This document shows, one piece after another, positions 18,301-23,775 of a stretch of DNA of 23,775 bases. Numbering within the stretch: the stretch's first letter is position 1; each line of letters opens with the position of its first letter. This DNA is from a virus: positions 1 to 23,775 of IMG/VR virus record IMGVR_UViG_3300032313_001756; one strand, written 5' to 3'. The notes below the pieces were generated by a model that saw nothing but the letters and a program-made list of their open reading frames with translations, ran no database searches and was not told the DNA's origin. A program made the position numbers and the translations under genes.

Positions 18301-21300
18301 AGTTTGGATCCTCAATCAGTGTCAACACTGGCGCCAGCAATCTAGTCATAGGATCGCCCAATGGTGATGCCTATGAACCCACCACGTTTGATGCCGATCA
18401 AACCTACTTTGATGATCGCAGCACCACATTCTTTTCATCGGTAGATAATTCTGGGGTAGTATACACCTTTGACTACCTACCCAGTGCCAGTGATTCAGTA
18501 ACTAATCCAGGCCAGTTTGTGTTTGGTCAACAGATTTATACCACCCAGTTGCAGACCGGAGATCAGTTTGGTGCCGCGGTGGATTATCGCAACAGTCGAC
18601 TGTTGGTAGGTGCTCCTGGCAGTGATCTAGGCGACAGCTCGGTCAACTACGGCAGCGTGGCAGTGCTGGACAATGCAGACGATGCCGCTGTGTGGCAAGT
18701 GGTCTATGCGCAACAGGCCGCAGTGGATGTGAATCTTATCAACTCAGTGTACAGCTATGACCGAGTGTTGAGCAGCACACAAACATACTTTGATTTTATT
18801 GATCCCTTGCAAGGCAAGATCTTGGGCGTGGCACGCAGAAACATAGACTACATTGGAGCAGTTGATCCAGCTAGTTACAACACAGGAACCATACACAACA
18901 TTGGCACCAGTTGGGGTGCTGCCCACGTAGGCGAAATCTGGTGGGATACCAACTCGGTAAGATTCATAGATGCCAATCAAGACAATCTGATCTATGCCAG
19001 CCGTAGATGGGGTCAGGTATTTCCAGGCAGCACCATAGATTGTTATCAGTGGACTGCCAATAGTGTGCCTCCGGTGAACTATACCGGCACAGGCACTCCG
19101 TTTAGTACAGTGAGCTATACTGTGGCTTCAACGGTGGATGATCAAGGTTTCTTGACCACTACGTATTTTTATTGGGTGCGTGATATCAACACTGTGGCCA
19201 CACAGGCAGGCAAAACTTTGAGTGTGACAGCAGTGGCCAGCTACATTCTTAACCCGGCCAGTAGCGGTCTGCCTTACATAGCAGCCTTGACTACCAATGC
19301 TGTGGCCTTGTACAATGCCAAAGATTTGTTGTCGGCTAACGATACTATTTTGCATGTGGAATATGATCGCCAGGCTCAAGGTGGCCAGGCCGACATACAT
19401 CAACAGTATGAATTCATAGCACAAGGCCGTGCCGACTCGTTTTTAAATGCCAATCTGTACAGAAAAATGCTGGACAGTTTCTCAGGTGCCACTACCACAG
19501 GTGCTGCTGTGCCAGATCCTCTGCTGAGTCCAGGCATGCAACACGGCGTGCAGTTCCGTCCTCGACAGAGCATGTTTGTCGATCGCTTCCAGGCCTTGCA
19601 AAACTATTTGGGTCGTGCCAACACAGTGCTGGCCCAGTATCCTATATCAGAGACACGCACGTTCTCTTTGTTGAACAGTGCCGAGCCCACACCAGCAAGC
19701 AATTCTGGTGCCTGGGACTTTGAAGTACCTAACCTTGAAGTGTTGGCATTCCAAAATCTGGATGTGGTTCCTTTGGGTTGGAAGTATCTGGTCACCAATG
19801 ACTCCAGCCAAAATGGTCGCTGGACCATATATCAAGTGGCTTCTGACACCCAACCGGGACAACGTGTGCTTGATCTGGTACAAGTACAGACCTATGACAC
19901 CACACTGTACTGGAACTACATTGACTGGTATCTTCCTGGATATAACAGTTCAATACAACCAGTGGCCACTGTGGCCAACGTGGCAGAGTTGCAACAGCTT
20001 GATCTGAACACAGCACCGGTAGGTTCCAGTGTCAAAGTCACTGCCAATGGCCAAGGCAAATTTGAAATATATCTGCGTACTCTAACCGGCTGGGATCGTG
20101 TGGGACTAGAAGATGGCACCATAGCATTTGACCAAGTTCTTTGGAACTACCAACTGGGTGGGTTTGGATTTGATGCCCAGGTGTTTGATGGCAACTATTT
20201 TGATCAAGAGCCCACTACAGAAACACGCAACATCATACGGGCTATCAATGAAGAATTGTTTGTGGACGACTTATTGATTGAACGCAATCAAAGTTTAATC
20301 TTGATGTTCCAATACATTTACAGCGAATTTACCAGTCCTAATTGGTTATTTAAGTCCAGCTATATTACGGTGGAACATGTCATACGCGGTCTTTTGCCTT
20401 ATGAACTTTATCAGCCGGACAATCAGACTTTTGTGCTGGATTATCTCAACGAAGTCAAGCCCTATCATGTGCAGAATCTGTCCTTCAATTTGGTATATGA
20501 AGGATTAGACACTTATCCTGGTGGTATCACCGACTATGATGTCCCTGCTCGTTGGGATACTGCATTGACCACACCACAGTTTGTAAGTCCGGTGCTCACA
20601 CCCTACACACTCAGTGATTCTGTAAATCAATCCGTGGTCAGTGACACCGGTGCCGATGCTCAGATATGGTTGCAAAGACCCTGGAGTGATTGGTTCAACA
20701 ACTATGGTTTGTCAGTGGAATCCGTCACGGTCATTGACACTACAACCACCTACTCGGCTGTGCCAACAATAACCATTGGCACAGAATGGACTGCCAATAC
20801 CACTGTTGCTTTGAGTGAACAGATCTTTTACGGCGCTAATCTTTACACTGTGACTGCGGCTGGCACCACCGGCACTGTGGCCCCAAGATTTACCGTGGGC
20901 AGTTTGGCCAATGGCACGGCCATGTTGACCTATTCAGGTGCTCGAGCACAGGGTGTAGCTGTGTTGCGAGCCAATCAAACCATTGCCACAGTAACTGTCA
21001 CGGTGCCAGGTACAGGATACCTGACCACACCCCCAATTGCCATCACTGACGTCAACGACAGCAGCGCCACCTATGGATATCAGCTGGTACCGGTCATGGG
21101 CAACAATCTGGTCAGAAGCATCAAGACCACCATCAAGTATGACCGATATCAATACAGCAGCGACATAGTGGAATGGTCTTATCTCACAGCCAACTATGCC
21201 GCAGGAACACAGGTCAGATATCAGGATCAAGTATGGTCAGCCAACACTGCTATAACCAACACCGCGGTAACTACCACAGCCACTTCACAACCGGCGTCGT

Positions 21301-23775
21301 TTACTATCACAGTAGCATCGGCTGTTGGACTAACACAAGGCATGTTGGTAACAGGCCCTCAACTTTTGCCTGGCACAGCCATTGGAACCATCACAGGCAC
21401 AACCCTACAACTGACTCAGGCCGCCCTGGGTGCCATGAACAACACCCAAGTGAATTTTTACAGACCGTTTGATTTGGATCAATGGACCCGAGTGGATGCC
21501 GACACCTTGAGTGGTGTAGATCGCACCATGGGATTCTATGTGCCCACAGTAAACATGCCCGGGCTAAGTTTGCCACTGTTGATCGACGGCATAGATTATC
21601 CGGGCGTGCAGGTGGATGCGCCAGATTATAATCAAAACACCGGATTTGATGTGGGCAACTATGACATCAATCCCTTTGACAACATCAGCTTTGATGCTGA
21701 AGGTCGTCCAACCTATGATCCAGGCATATTGGATGCCAAGTACAGCAGTGCCTATTTAGATCCATATTTGGGAACCCGAGCCACTGACATCAATGTGGCG
21801 GGCGGTGCCTACGTAGACACCTATAGCAGCCATGCTCCTGAAGAACTTGTTCCTGGCAGCGAGTTTGACACTCTGGATCTACGTGTGTACACACGTCCCG
21901 GATCAGACTGGCTAGAACGTGGACATGGCTTCCCTAGCGGCACTGTAAGATATGAGCTGGATGCCGCCAGTCTAGGGTTGAGTTTCTCAGGTCTTGAGCC
22001 TTATACAGCCTTGGTATTTGTCAGCAATCTCACACAGCAACTGGATCTACATCTGGGCACTGACTACACTGTGAACTATGTGAATCAGACCGTGACCATG
22101 ATCCTCAACGGTAACGTTCAAGACGGCGACGTGATTGTGATCACAGCCTATGAGCCTGGTGGCGGTAATCAGTTGTACAAGAACATCTATAATGGTGCTG
22201 ACATAGGCAACACTGTAACAGTGCCAGTGGCCTACTATCAGATTGATGGGGTCACACCAGAAATACAGGAGTTTGTGATCTTTGTAAATGGCGTGTTGAC
22301 CACCAACTATACCTATGCGGCCTCGGAAGATCAAGCTACCACAGTGACCTTTGGCGTCACCTACACAGCCACTGACAGCATAGCTTTGTATGTGCTGGCA
22401 CCCACAGTGATCACAGTCAATCAAACTCCGATCAACTACAGCTGGAGCCTGCCACAAACACAGATCATCGTCAGTGATGGCACTGGCCTGACCTTTGATC
22501 TTGACAACAGCTTGAGTGGATGCAATCCTGATTGTCTAATAGTGACTGTGAATGGTGTACGTGCTCGAACAGCGGCCGGCATACGTCACACCGCTGACGG
22601 CAGTACCGGGTATGACCTGCCAGATCGTTTAGGAGTCAGTCAAGCTCTTATCGCTGACAATCAGGTACATGTGTACGTGGAAGATCAGCCACAGATCCTG
22701 GGAGTAGATTTCACAGTGGAGTCAGCCTCGGGTTACAGCGAGTTGCGCGAAGTGTTGTTTGCCGAGGAACCTGAGATTGGTGCTGAAATTCTAATCTATG
22801 TGGACATCAACGTGCAGTGCTTTGTCAACGGAACGCAACTGACCTTTGTGACCGGCAACGGACTAGAACCTGGATTTGGTGATGTCATAGCCGTGACCAC
22901 CTGGAATGACACACGCCAACAAGGCATATTGAGCCAGTGTTTTGTGGGACCTGTGACCACAGGCGTCACAGTCAATGAACCTTACGACAGCGTGGATTTT
23001 GATGTGGGCGACATCACTGGCGATCCTGGCAGTTATGACTACACTGAAGGAGACACTGTGATTGCCAACAATCTGGATCTAGGTGTAGTAATAACCAATC
23101 CAGATCGTCTGTGGGTCAGTTTGAATGGCAATCGGTTGTTCAACAATCAAGGGTTCACTGTCAGCGGCACCCAAGTGATTCTTACTTCCGGCATCATGAA
23201 TGCGTCTGATGTGGTCATGATCACGCAGTTTACCAACTATGTGGTTCCAGAAGCCATGGCCTTCCGCATATTCCAAGACATGCGTGGAGTACAGGCCACC
23301 TACAGGATTACCACTGACACCACCACTGAAACCACTGCCTTGGTGGCCGTGGACAGTGATGTTATTAGTGTGATCAATGCCGGTGCCCTGCCCGAACCAG
23401 ATTTTGACAACAATGTGTGGGGGGTTATCACAGTCAATGCCGAACGCATCATGTACAGAACTCGCAACACTACAACCAATACTGTCAGTGGCCTGTTACG
23501 TGGCACCGCTGGTACTGCTGTCTCTGCACATGCGGCCAACAGCACGGTGTACAATCTAGGTCGCGGAAATCTGTTGCCCCAAGAGTATCAAGATTATGTG
23601 GTCAGCAACACCTTTGAAGGCGATGATACCACCACAGAATTCACTGCAACACTGATAGATCTTGCACAGGATGACAGTACTCTGCGTGTAGATACCTTAG
23701 AAGTATATGTGGGTGGCACCAAGCAAAGTGAGCATTTTATTGGTGATGGAGTGACCAAGACTTTTGCCTTGAACG
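8865..23775 (+). CDS. Giant virion structural protein in the gene-7 position (5' complete, runs off the window)
   Basis: One frame stays open from the ATG at 8865 to the window edge: 4970 complete codons, no stop. I checked the frame at many points. The N-terminus has the pattern VDFLPEIF.T..N..FLSATLDQL, then GFFGRR, DYQLEP and WDPFVDLDKFVNYAQYYWLP. I recall this pattern from very large structural proteins of aquatic T4-like phages. Core blocks follow: DYLTINRASPDLNAW and RARRPVLEFRAGTRLF (about residues 686-750), PWEMLGF (1453), GLIGFRPRQYM (2030), RPRQSMF (about 3566), EVKPYH (3863) and SSHAPEELVPG (4321). Between them lie accessory beta domains. There is no transmembrane segment or enzyme motif, and Cys is rare. 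The gene directly follows gp6, where T4 carries wedge gene 7, but I see no direct similarity to gp7. A structural role is very likely; whether it is a wedge component, a fibre base or both is inference. Confidence 0.85.
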   Translation, partial: MAKQVRSVDFLPEIFQTPINEQFLSATLDQLIQNPRYVQSQGFFGRRIGPGVNANDSYVTEPTKVRTDYQLEPGVVQVDPENTSQVIDAITYPGINDALETQGAFVNNADRLYTSDYYTWDPFVDLDKFVNYAQYYWLPGGPLSVDVSATTIPETDNFVVDRSNGVYTFSGVTGNNPEITLVRGGSYTFQVAQNTKETENFRVTNNDLSSWNIDYSPNPTLTLVRGNTYVFNIETTPPLAFYIKTAVSLGTTDIYSPGVTGNGASAGLITFTVPQNAPDTLFYCNDVAVNLNGQLNIVDGTPGTGPGFWIQANPGVNGRVIATPNISSRDVLGVVNNGEDLGTVTFNVPLATAQNFYYNMPSIGTVDLITSLNFDQINNVPVAVFLDQYGGIDGITNLQNRTLVFEQTSTGWEQTVLGDPFMSTAITDPAVQYGVWQIQYNTIDGTEYIQLISIQTVDVLNKFTIIFGAEYSSTGWYKNTDGVFEQIPLLTAGLNTLFYQDGTDPEIFGRFNIVDSNMSSTLDIESIIGATTYTSPNGVTLTNGMKVIFRGNVYPASYQNQEYYVEGVGTGPGLPFRVGFVDGEAYYGPYHVHQGQKMVGAEHTDTFHQYIYDTVTQSLANVGAGGPAGAPLSNQGHAVIGNGIKLLPVSSFVTPETYTQNLEVPFDTTPYDLGNFDGDLNQPLIPDYLTINRASPDLNAWTRSNRWFHIDVITASAEYNNTTPLLDNQLRARRPVLEFRAGTRLFDSGTQALAPVDIIDFTQTDALSNVNGSLGYSTDGYSLINGSRVIFAADTDPEVRRRVYSVQFVITDTNAEDSTIVDVPVIILTPVATAVVDNTVVSLSGNTEQGLSYYYDGVAWIEAQQKISVNQPPRFDIYDSNGISFSDQVTYPSSNFNGSPLFSYAVGDADPDLVLGFPLTYLSLTNIGDIVFDNNFYKDTFQYTLDRTGQTLSLSTGFVREYSMRGEFQSEIGWQTAATRSLVRQQFQFSYDGSPLLLDVAVNTNDTVPAIQIYTNGQYQSANLYQYTVATNTTTINLLATYQPGDLIEVSVLSDQVSVQGFYEVPINLSNNPLNGDSLQFTLGTIRNHYTSIAENLIGLSGPPIGANNTRDLGNIVPYGLQILQQSSPLTLTGYFMRDPEYDIFASLAYNSSEYIKFKSQLLNAVTTFSISDYGNWTVAELLDRSMAQITAGRTNINPFYWSDMVPTGTTFVSNSYTVNPITINTFNTVQTYDFTQSNFLGLCVYVNNVLLTRGIEYVVSTEGPTLTILIPLAVDAVVKINEYTDTAGNFVPNTPTKLGLYPKYQPRFFYDTSYVNPTWVIQGHDGSITVAFGTLEDPDPRDQVLLEFETRIFNNLKNDENPVPLVADDVIPGYFRTTDYTADEINQILGESFLAWVGGNKLDYTSQTYTPDDEFTYNYSQAGNRLDRQPLLGAWRGIYRYFYDTLSPDTTPWEMLGFSEQPDWWTDRYGPVPYTSDNLVLWGDLEAGLVADPVAPYVIPKYRRPGLTSVIPVDSQGQLLPPFYSVMGAYNPQGFVKSWKVGDGGPVEASWWTSSSYPFAVMRLLILTRPAEFFSLFADRDLYRYSTDLDQYLYNGRYRIQPQNIQVYGNGISKASYINWIIDYNQQLGINSTDALTTDLANLDVRLCYRMAAFVAQSNLAMYLEKSSPNSENSNLLIPPESYNLLLYKNTPFNRVNYSAVIVEVVEGGYSVYGYNATDPYFPTLASRVTGVQQTLSGGNISVTVPTQYTDKLVQIPYGYIFSNLAGVVDFLLSYGEYLASQGLSFTAQENGYTLNWLQMAQEFLYFANQGWATGTIINLNPSATQAIAFRAGAVLDSIISYTPENLILDQNRKAFDARNLVIRREGNTFTLNPEPGGSQTVSYLQLRFTSYENMVVLNNRTIFNDLIYNNYTAERQSRLRLNAAISTEWNGTLNAQGFILNQDNVEAWRPNLKYTRGQIVSYKNNFWQAATIVPAKATFEYSDWLKSNYDRIEQGLLQNLATKADQLANSYDTQTANLNLDNDLLAFGLIGFRPRQYMVDLNLDDTSQVNLYQQFIKTKGTTQATDLFTQVNFDPLTAQYRIYENWGILAGTYGANANRSWFEIALDEELLTGNPSTVQIIQPGESSQANQTVQLNNLWAESYKIPNTNILPTTYATNSDTALPSAGYVNINSVDITVFSLNDPSSISANLEIVGNGTKIWVAKDNSYDWNIYQCEQIPGRLTQLTDNLNGTSRAQFSNTVNLTVGDLIIVRYFSEAVDGVYRVLSTPSIDSAVIQYEFSNSNQTSITGTGLVFYLQSMRVAQASDIVNLPSDNQLIPGAIAWVDNDGNGHWQVLEKTNPFAAIDTVTATVPEPNSLFGTSLAQSSDHFALLVGAPATANGAGAVYTYRLGNVNDYVENTELLLNATGTAGFGNSVDFGDRTWAVAGASASNSGAGYVAMLYLVPGSNDYAKTQLLVNPTGDFGPVGFGSTVKITANERWMYVSAPVDNEVYAYARIDVPRQSVTYTAPGNVATFTYNNDIEIDSTQPDQLIVTVDNLLAVYGTDYVINATLVQFLFTPTAGSKIVISRRTSVQLDSNTYYGVNQNSTSGTGSGAAFTINNTRGVYSVSLTAPGTSYVVGNTLTISYTQIAPTGSAANNITITVTEVTSGGITGFTYTGTGVTNTAVFALDTYLYTATDLDSFTVEVNGVLQRPHIDYDFQDPGDSSIPEITFLTVPAAGAIITVSSAAVGAYWKYVNTLTAVGFQANAKLGTSLSTDVLGRQILIGAPRDSAVDAEGNTILSAGAVYAFDRGVIKYLITDVEQLTYAIPVTAQDPITVILNNQYLTNTAQYINGDFTVSGNTIVLSPSISLTVGDSLVIETNEFQQVQKITANTVIDQSLFGQSVAICPNSCSVYTGAPLDSFASGVPQAGLVQRQVNQSRIYGITTSTVANPALTAGDTIRINDIEVAVPNSPNNTVAGLVAAINAGPYLSTKQYYIGDRVSYNNTSYVAIANSVNVVPTNLAFWAPSFIIPNVRAVSSSNVILQGNGATKIFDIGNIYSSATAYTTVVYIDDVLQTQGVNYTYNNTTQQVIFVSAPATGSEILVIGGRITISVINTAAAVEFNRLTVLPGLTAGTAFDDLGFVTYAYTQTIVSPRATDFAQFGSSISVNTGASNLVIGSPNGDAYEPTTFDADQTYFDDRSTTFFSSVDNSGVVYTFDYLPSASDSVTNPGQFVFGQQIYTTQLQTGDQFGAAVDYRNSRLLVGAPGSDLGDSSVNYGSVAVLDNADDAAVWQVVYAQQAAVDVNLINSVYSYDRVLSSTQTYFDFIDPLQGKILGVARRNIDYIGAVDPASYNTGTIHNIGTSWGAAHVGEIWWDTNSVRFIDANQDNLIYASRRWGQVFPGSTIDCYQWTANSVPPVNYTGTGTPFSTVSYTVASTVDDQGFLTTTYFYWVRDINTVATQAGKTLSVTAVASYILNPASSGLPYIAALTTNAVALYNAKDLLSANDTILHVEYDRQAQGGQADIHQQYEFIAQGRADSFLNANLYRKMLDSFSGATTTGAAVPDPLLSPGMQHGVQFRPRQSMFVDRFQALQNYLGRANTVLAQYPISETRTFSLLNSAEPTPASNSGAWDFEVPNLEVLAFQNLDVVPLGWKYLVTNDSSQNGRWTIYQVASDTQPGQRVLDLVQVQTYDTTLYWNYIDWYLPGYNSSIQPVATVANVAELQQLDLNTAPVGSSVKVTANGQGKFEIYLRTLTGWDRVGLEDGTIAFDQVLWNYQLGGFGFDAQVFDGNYFDQEPTTETRNIIRAINEELFVDDLLIERNQSLILMFQYIYSEFTSPNWLFKSSYITVEHVIRGLLPYELYQPDNQTFVLDYLNEVKPYHVQNLSFNLVYEGLDTYPGGITDYDVPARWDTALTTPQFVSPVLTPYTLSDSVNQSVVSDTGADAQIWLQRPWSDWFNNYGLSVESVTVIDTTTTYSAVPTITIGTEWTANTTVALSEQIFYGANLYTVTAAGTTGTVAPRFTVGSLANGTAMLTYSGARAQGVAVLRANQTIATVTVTVPGTGYLTTPPIAITDVNDSSATYGYQLVPVMGNNLVRSIKTTIKYDRYQYSSDIVEWSYLTANYAAGTQVRYQDQVWSANTAITNTAVTTTATSQPASFTITVASAVGLTQGMLVTGPQLLPGTAIGTITGTTLQLTQAALGAMNNTQVNFYRPFDLDQWTRVDADTLSGVDRTMGFYVPTVNMPGLSLPLLIDGIDYPGVQVDAPDYNQNTGFDVGNYDINPFDNISFDAEGRPTYDPGILDAKYSSAYLDPYLGTRATDINVAGGAYVDTYSSHAPEELVPGSEFDTLDLRVYTRPGSDWLERGHGFPSGTVRYELDAASLGLSFSGLEPYTALVFVSNLTQQLDLHLGTDYTVNYVNQTVTMILNGNVQDGDVIVITAYEPGGGNQLYKNIYNGADIGNTVTVPVAYYQIDGVTPEIQEFVIFVNGVLTTNYTYAASEDQATTVTFGVTYTATDSIALYVLAPTVITVNQTPINYSWSLPQTQIIVSDGTGLTFDLDNSLSGCNPDCLIVTVNGVRARTAAGIRHTADGSTGYDLPDRLGVSQALIADNQVHVYVEDQPQILGVDFTVESASGYSELREVLFAEEPEIGAEILIYVDINVQCFVNGTQLTFVTGNGLEPGFGDVIAVTTWNDTRQQGILSQCFVGPVTTGVTVNEPYDSVDFDVGDITGDPGSYDYTEGDTVIANNLDLGVVITNPDRLWVSLNGNRLFNNQGFTVSGTQVILTSGIMNASDVVMITQFTNYVVPEAMAFRIFQDMRGVQATYRITTDTTTETTALVAVDSDVISVINAGALPEPDFDNNVWGVITVNAERIMYRTRNTTTNTVSGLLRGTAGTAVSAHAANSTVYNLGRGNLLPQEYQDYVVSNTFEGDDTTTEFTATLIDLAQDDSTLRVDTLEVYVGGTKQSEHFIGDGVTKTFALN
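9510..9765 (+). other. Cupredoxin-like domain with degenerate metal site
   Basis: Residues about 217-300 read NPTLTLVRGNTYVFNI, then FYIKT, GVTGNGASAGLITFTVPQ, APDTLFYCND and LNGQLNIVD. This matches the cupredoxin-like domain of many phage tail proteins, which usually ends with a YYC.NH..M.G pattern. Here the Cys remains but the following His and Met are replaced (CNDVAVNLNG), so copper binding is unlikely. A weaker partial copy (NPEITLVRGGSYTFQVAQ) lies just upstream at about 9387-9440. Confidence 0.55.
10620..10690 (+). other. His-rich motif in the giant protein
   Basis: The segment YYGPYHVHQGQKMVGAEH, closed by a further His five residues on, places His at residues about 591, 593, 603 and 608 of the giant protein. 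The Gly-Pro-Tyr-His-x-His...Met-x-Gly-Ala-x-His spacing is a motif I associate with structural sites in tail proteins of T4-like phages. It may bind a metal or form a tight turn. The residues are seen; the metal is inference. Confidence 0.5.
14718..14835 (+). other. Carbohydrate-binding-like Y-G-V-Y-W motif, copy 1
   Basis: The segment reads EAWRPNLKYTRGQIVSYKNN followed by FWQA and, later, SDW. It follows the pattern W.......Y..GxxV.Y....W.A......W of small CBM5/12-like modules. Here it lies within a conserved core block of the protein, so it may simply be structural. Confidence 0.4.
16383..17053 (+). other. Insertion between propeller blades 3 and 4
   Basis: Three small beta domains sit here. 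A VNG-type sandwich (about 16383-16582) reads QLIVTVDNLLAVYGTDYVIN and ends KIVISRR. A second domain (about 16671-16858) has a VSLTAPGTSYVVGNTLTISY pattern like the 'pGtGY' modules of phage tails. A second VNG-type sandwich (about 16869-17053) has FTVEVNGVLQRPHIDYDF. All are in frame and lie in a loop of the propeller, as lectin or Ig-like insertions do in other propellers. Confidence 0.55.
17640..17900 (+). other. AT-richer patch: hook-IN-like and CBM5/12-like segments
   Basis: This part of the blade 5/6 insertion differs in composition: I count 69 G+C in 180 bases at 17701-17880 (38%), against 53% at 16081-16140 and 58% at 18541-18600. Codons shift to GTA, GCT, TTA and ATA. The protein first reads ITAGDT-type sequence (PALTAGDTIRINDIEVAVP, then AGLVAAIN), like the hook-IN motif of flagellar proteins and related phage modules. 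It then reads YYIGDRVSYNNTSYVA with a Trp near residue 3010, like a CBM5/12 module. The composition change is directly seen; acquisition from another genome is inference. Confidence 0.6.
21165..21260 (+). other. Carbohydrate-binding-like Y-G-V-Y-W motif, copy 3
   Basis: The segment WSYLTANYAAGTQVRYQDQV followed by WSA matches the Y..G..V.Y...W.A spacing also seen near 14718 and 17790. It follows a 'VPGTGY' module (about 20985-21050), and the two together resemble a repeated surface-exposed unit. Confidence 0.4.
21645..21950 (+). other. SSHAPEELVPG module
   Basis: Residues about 4261-4362 include DAEGRPTYDPGILDAKYSS, a LGTRATDINVAGGAYVDTYS stretch, then SSHAPEELVPGSEFDTLDLR and VYTRPGSDW. This Asp-rich, strongly patterned block is one I associate with large tail proteins of several phages. 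Its function is unknown; high conservation suggests a structural joint between the core and the distal beta repeats. Confidence 0.5.
21985..23240 (+). repeat. Array of VNG-type beta-sandwich domains
   Basis: Several diverged domains follow a shared pattern, a hydrophobic strand with V.VNGV, then g.DYt......i.F...p..GD.I.i. Examples are VFVSNLTQQLDL...GTDYTVNY (about 21990-22155), FVIFVNGVLTTNYTYA (about 22200-22400), LIVTVNGVRA (about 22485-22790), QCFVNGTQL (about 22815-22920) and LWVSLNGNRLFNNQGFTV (about 23085-23240). Related copies occur at about 12540-12723, inside the propeller insertions, and a further one begins near 23690. They resemble beads of a long rigid rod. Repeats are visible in protein only; the DNA copies are too diverged to align by eye. 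Confidence 0.6.
23241..23595 (+). other. 'ERI-YR...RGT-GTA' phage tail module
   Basis: Residues about 4793-4910 read AFRIFQDMRGVQATYRI, then VINAGALPEPDFDNN, ITVNAERIMYRTRN, SGLLRGTAGTAVSAH and VYNLGRGNLLP. The pattern I.I..ERI.Y.......L.RGT.GTA...H..g..VY is a recurrent module in large tail and fibre proteins of T4-like phages. The end of the window follows shortly after, within another VNG-type domain. Confidence 0.5.

Larger units (their letters stand above)
15939..18674 (+). repeat. Seven FG-GAP (integrin-type) repeats, interrupted beta-propeller
   Basis: Seven segments follow the 'FG.s......llvGaP......G.vy.y' pattern of FG-GAP repeats: 15939-16040, 16098-16202, 16263-16361, 17118-17249, 17511-17621, 18294-18479 and 18558-18674. 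Signature pieces are FGTSLAQ/VGAPATA, FGNSVDF/AGASAS, FGSTVKI/VSAPVD, LGTSLST/IGAPRDS, FGQSVAI/TGAPLDS, FGSSISV/IGSPNGD and FGAAVDY/VGAPGSD. Seven is the number needed to close a propeller like that of integrin alpha chains. Insertions of about 250, 87, 224 and 26 residues separate blades 3/4, 4/5, 5/6 and 6/7. Repeats 4 and 7 have acidic loops (RDSAVDAEG, GSDLGDSS) where calcium sites occur in integrin repeats. The role is probably binding to a surface glycan or protein, which is inferred. Confidence 0.75.

Noticed and set aside
8865-23775. Diversity-generating retroelement target in the giant protein
   Set aside because: No reverse transcriptase gene and no template/variable repeat pair are visible. 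The repeats are diverged protein domains, not near-identical DNA copies with adenine-specific changes.
1-23775. CRISPR arrays, tRNA genes, insertion sequences or attachment sites
   Set aside because: No regularly spaced identical repeats, cloverleaf sequences, transposase frames or terminal inverted repeats were seen; gene density leaves almost no non-coding space.

Overview
The window is a stretch of a tailed-phage genome with a contractile, T4-like tail. Every credible gene is on the + strand, in tight head-to-tail order, and encodes part of the baseplate and spike or a very large virion protein. Two genes are recognised with high confidence from conserved sequence: a gp25-type wedge protein (4909-5283) and a gp6-type wedge protein (5329-8865). 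A third (1722-3233) is a gp5-type tail spike without a lysozyme domain. The family style resembles T4-like phages of aquatic bacteria (cyanophage and pelagiphage relatives), but base composition looks close to half G+C, unlike the very AT-rich pelagiphages. The host cannot be named from this window. There are no tRNAs, integrases, transposons or CRISPR arrays.

Layout: (1) 19-1722, a probable gp27-like hub protein ending in a proline-rich linker and a heptapeptide repeat. (2) 1722-3233, a gp5-like OB-fold plus beta-helix spike. (3) 3230-3862 and 3875-4894, two ORFs in the same frame separated by one TGA and four codons, probably halves of one hub-associated gene or a readthrough pair. (4) 4909-5283, gp25. 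(5) a 45-base leader with a hairpin and a late-promoter-like TAAATA. (6) 5329-8865, an enlarged gp6 (1178 aa against about 660 in T4). (7) 8865 to the window end, one open frame of at least 4970 codons without a stop, truncated by the window edge. It sits where T4 has gene 7.

The giant protein is the most interesting object. I read it as a set of conserved core blocks (about 8865-9300, 9785-15250, 18975-20560 and 21645-21950) into which beta-rich accessory domains are set. These include a cupredoxin-like domain, a His cluster, three Y-G-V-Y-W motifs like those of small carbohydrate-binding modules, about ten copies of a 'VNG' beta-sandwich, and exactly seven FG-GAP/integrin-type repeats. The seven repeats are split by four insertions. 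One insertion contains a markedly AT-richer patch that looks acquired.

Together the genes would build the cell-puncturing spike and hub (genes 1-3), the wedge ring (gp25, gp6) and a huge peripheral protein that probably joins the baseplate to the cell-surface recognition apparatus. Junctions are translationally coupled (TAATG, ATGA, TGATG) or separated by 12-45 bases, so co-transcription as one late operon is likely.
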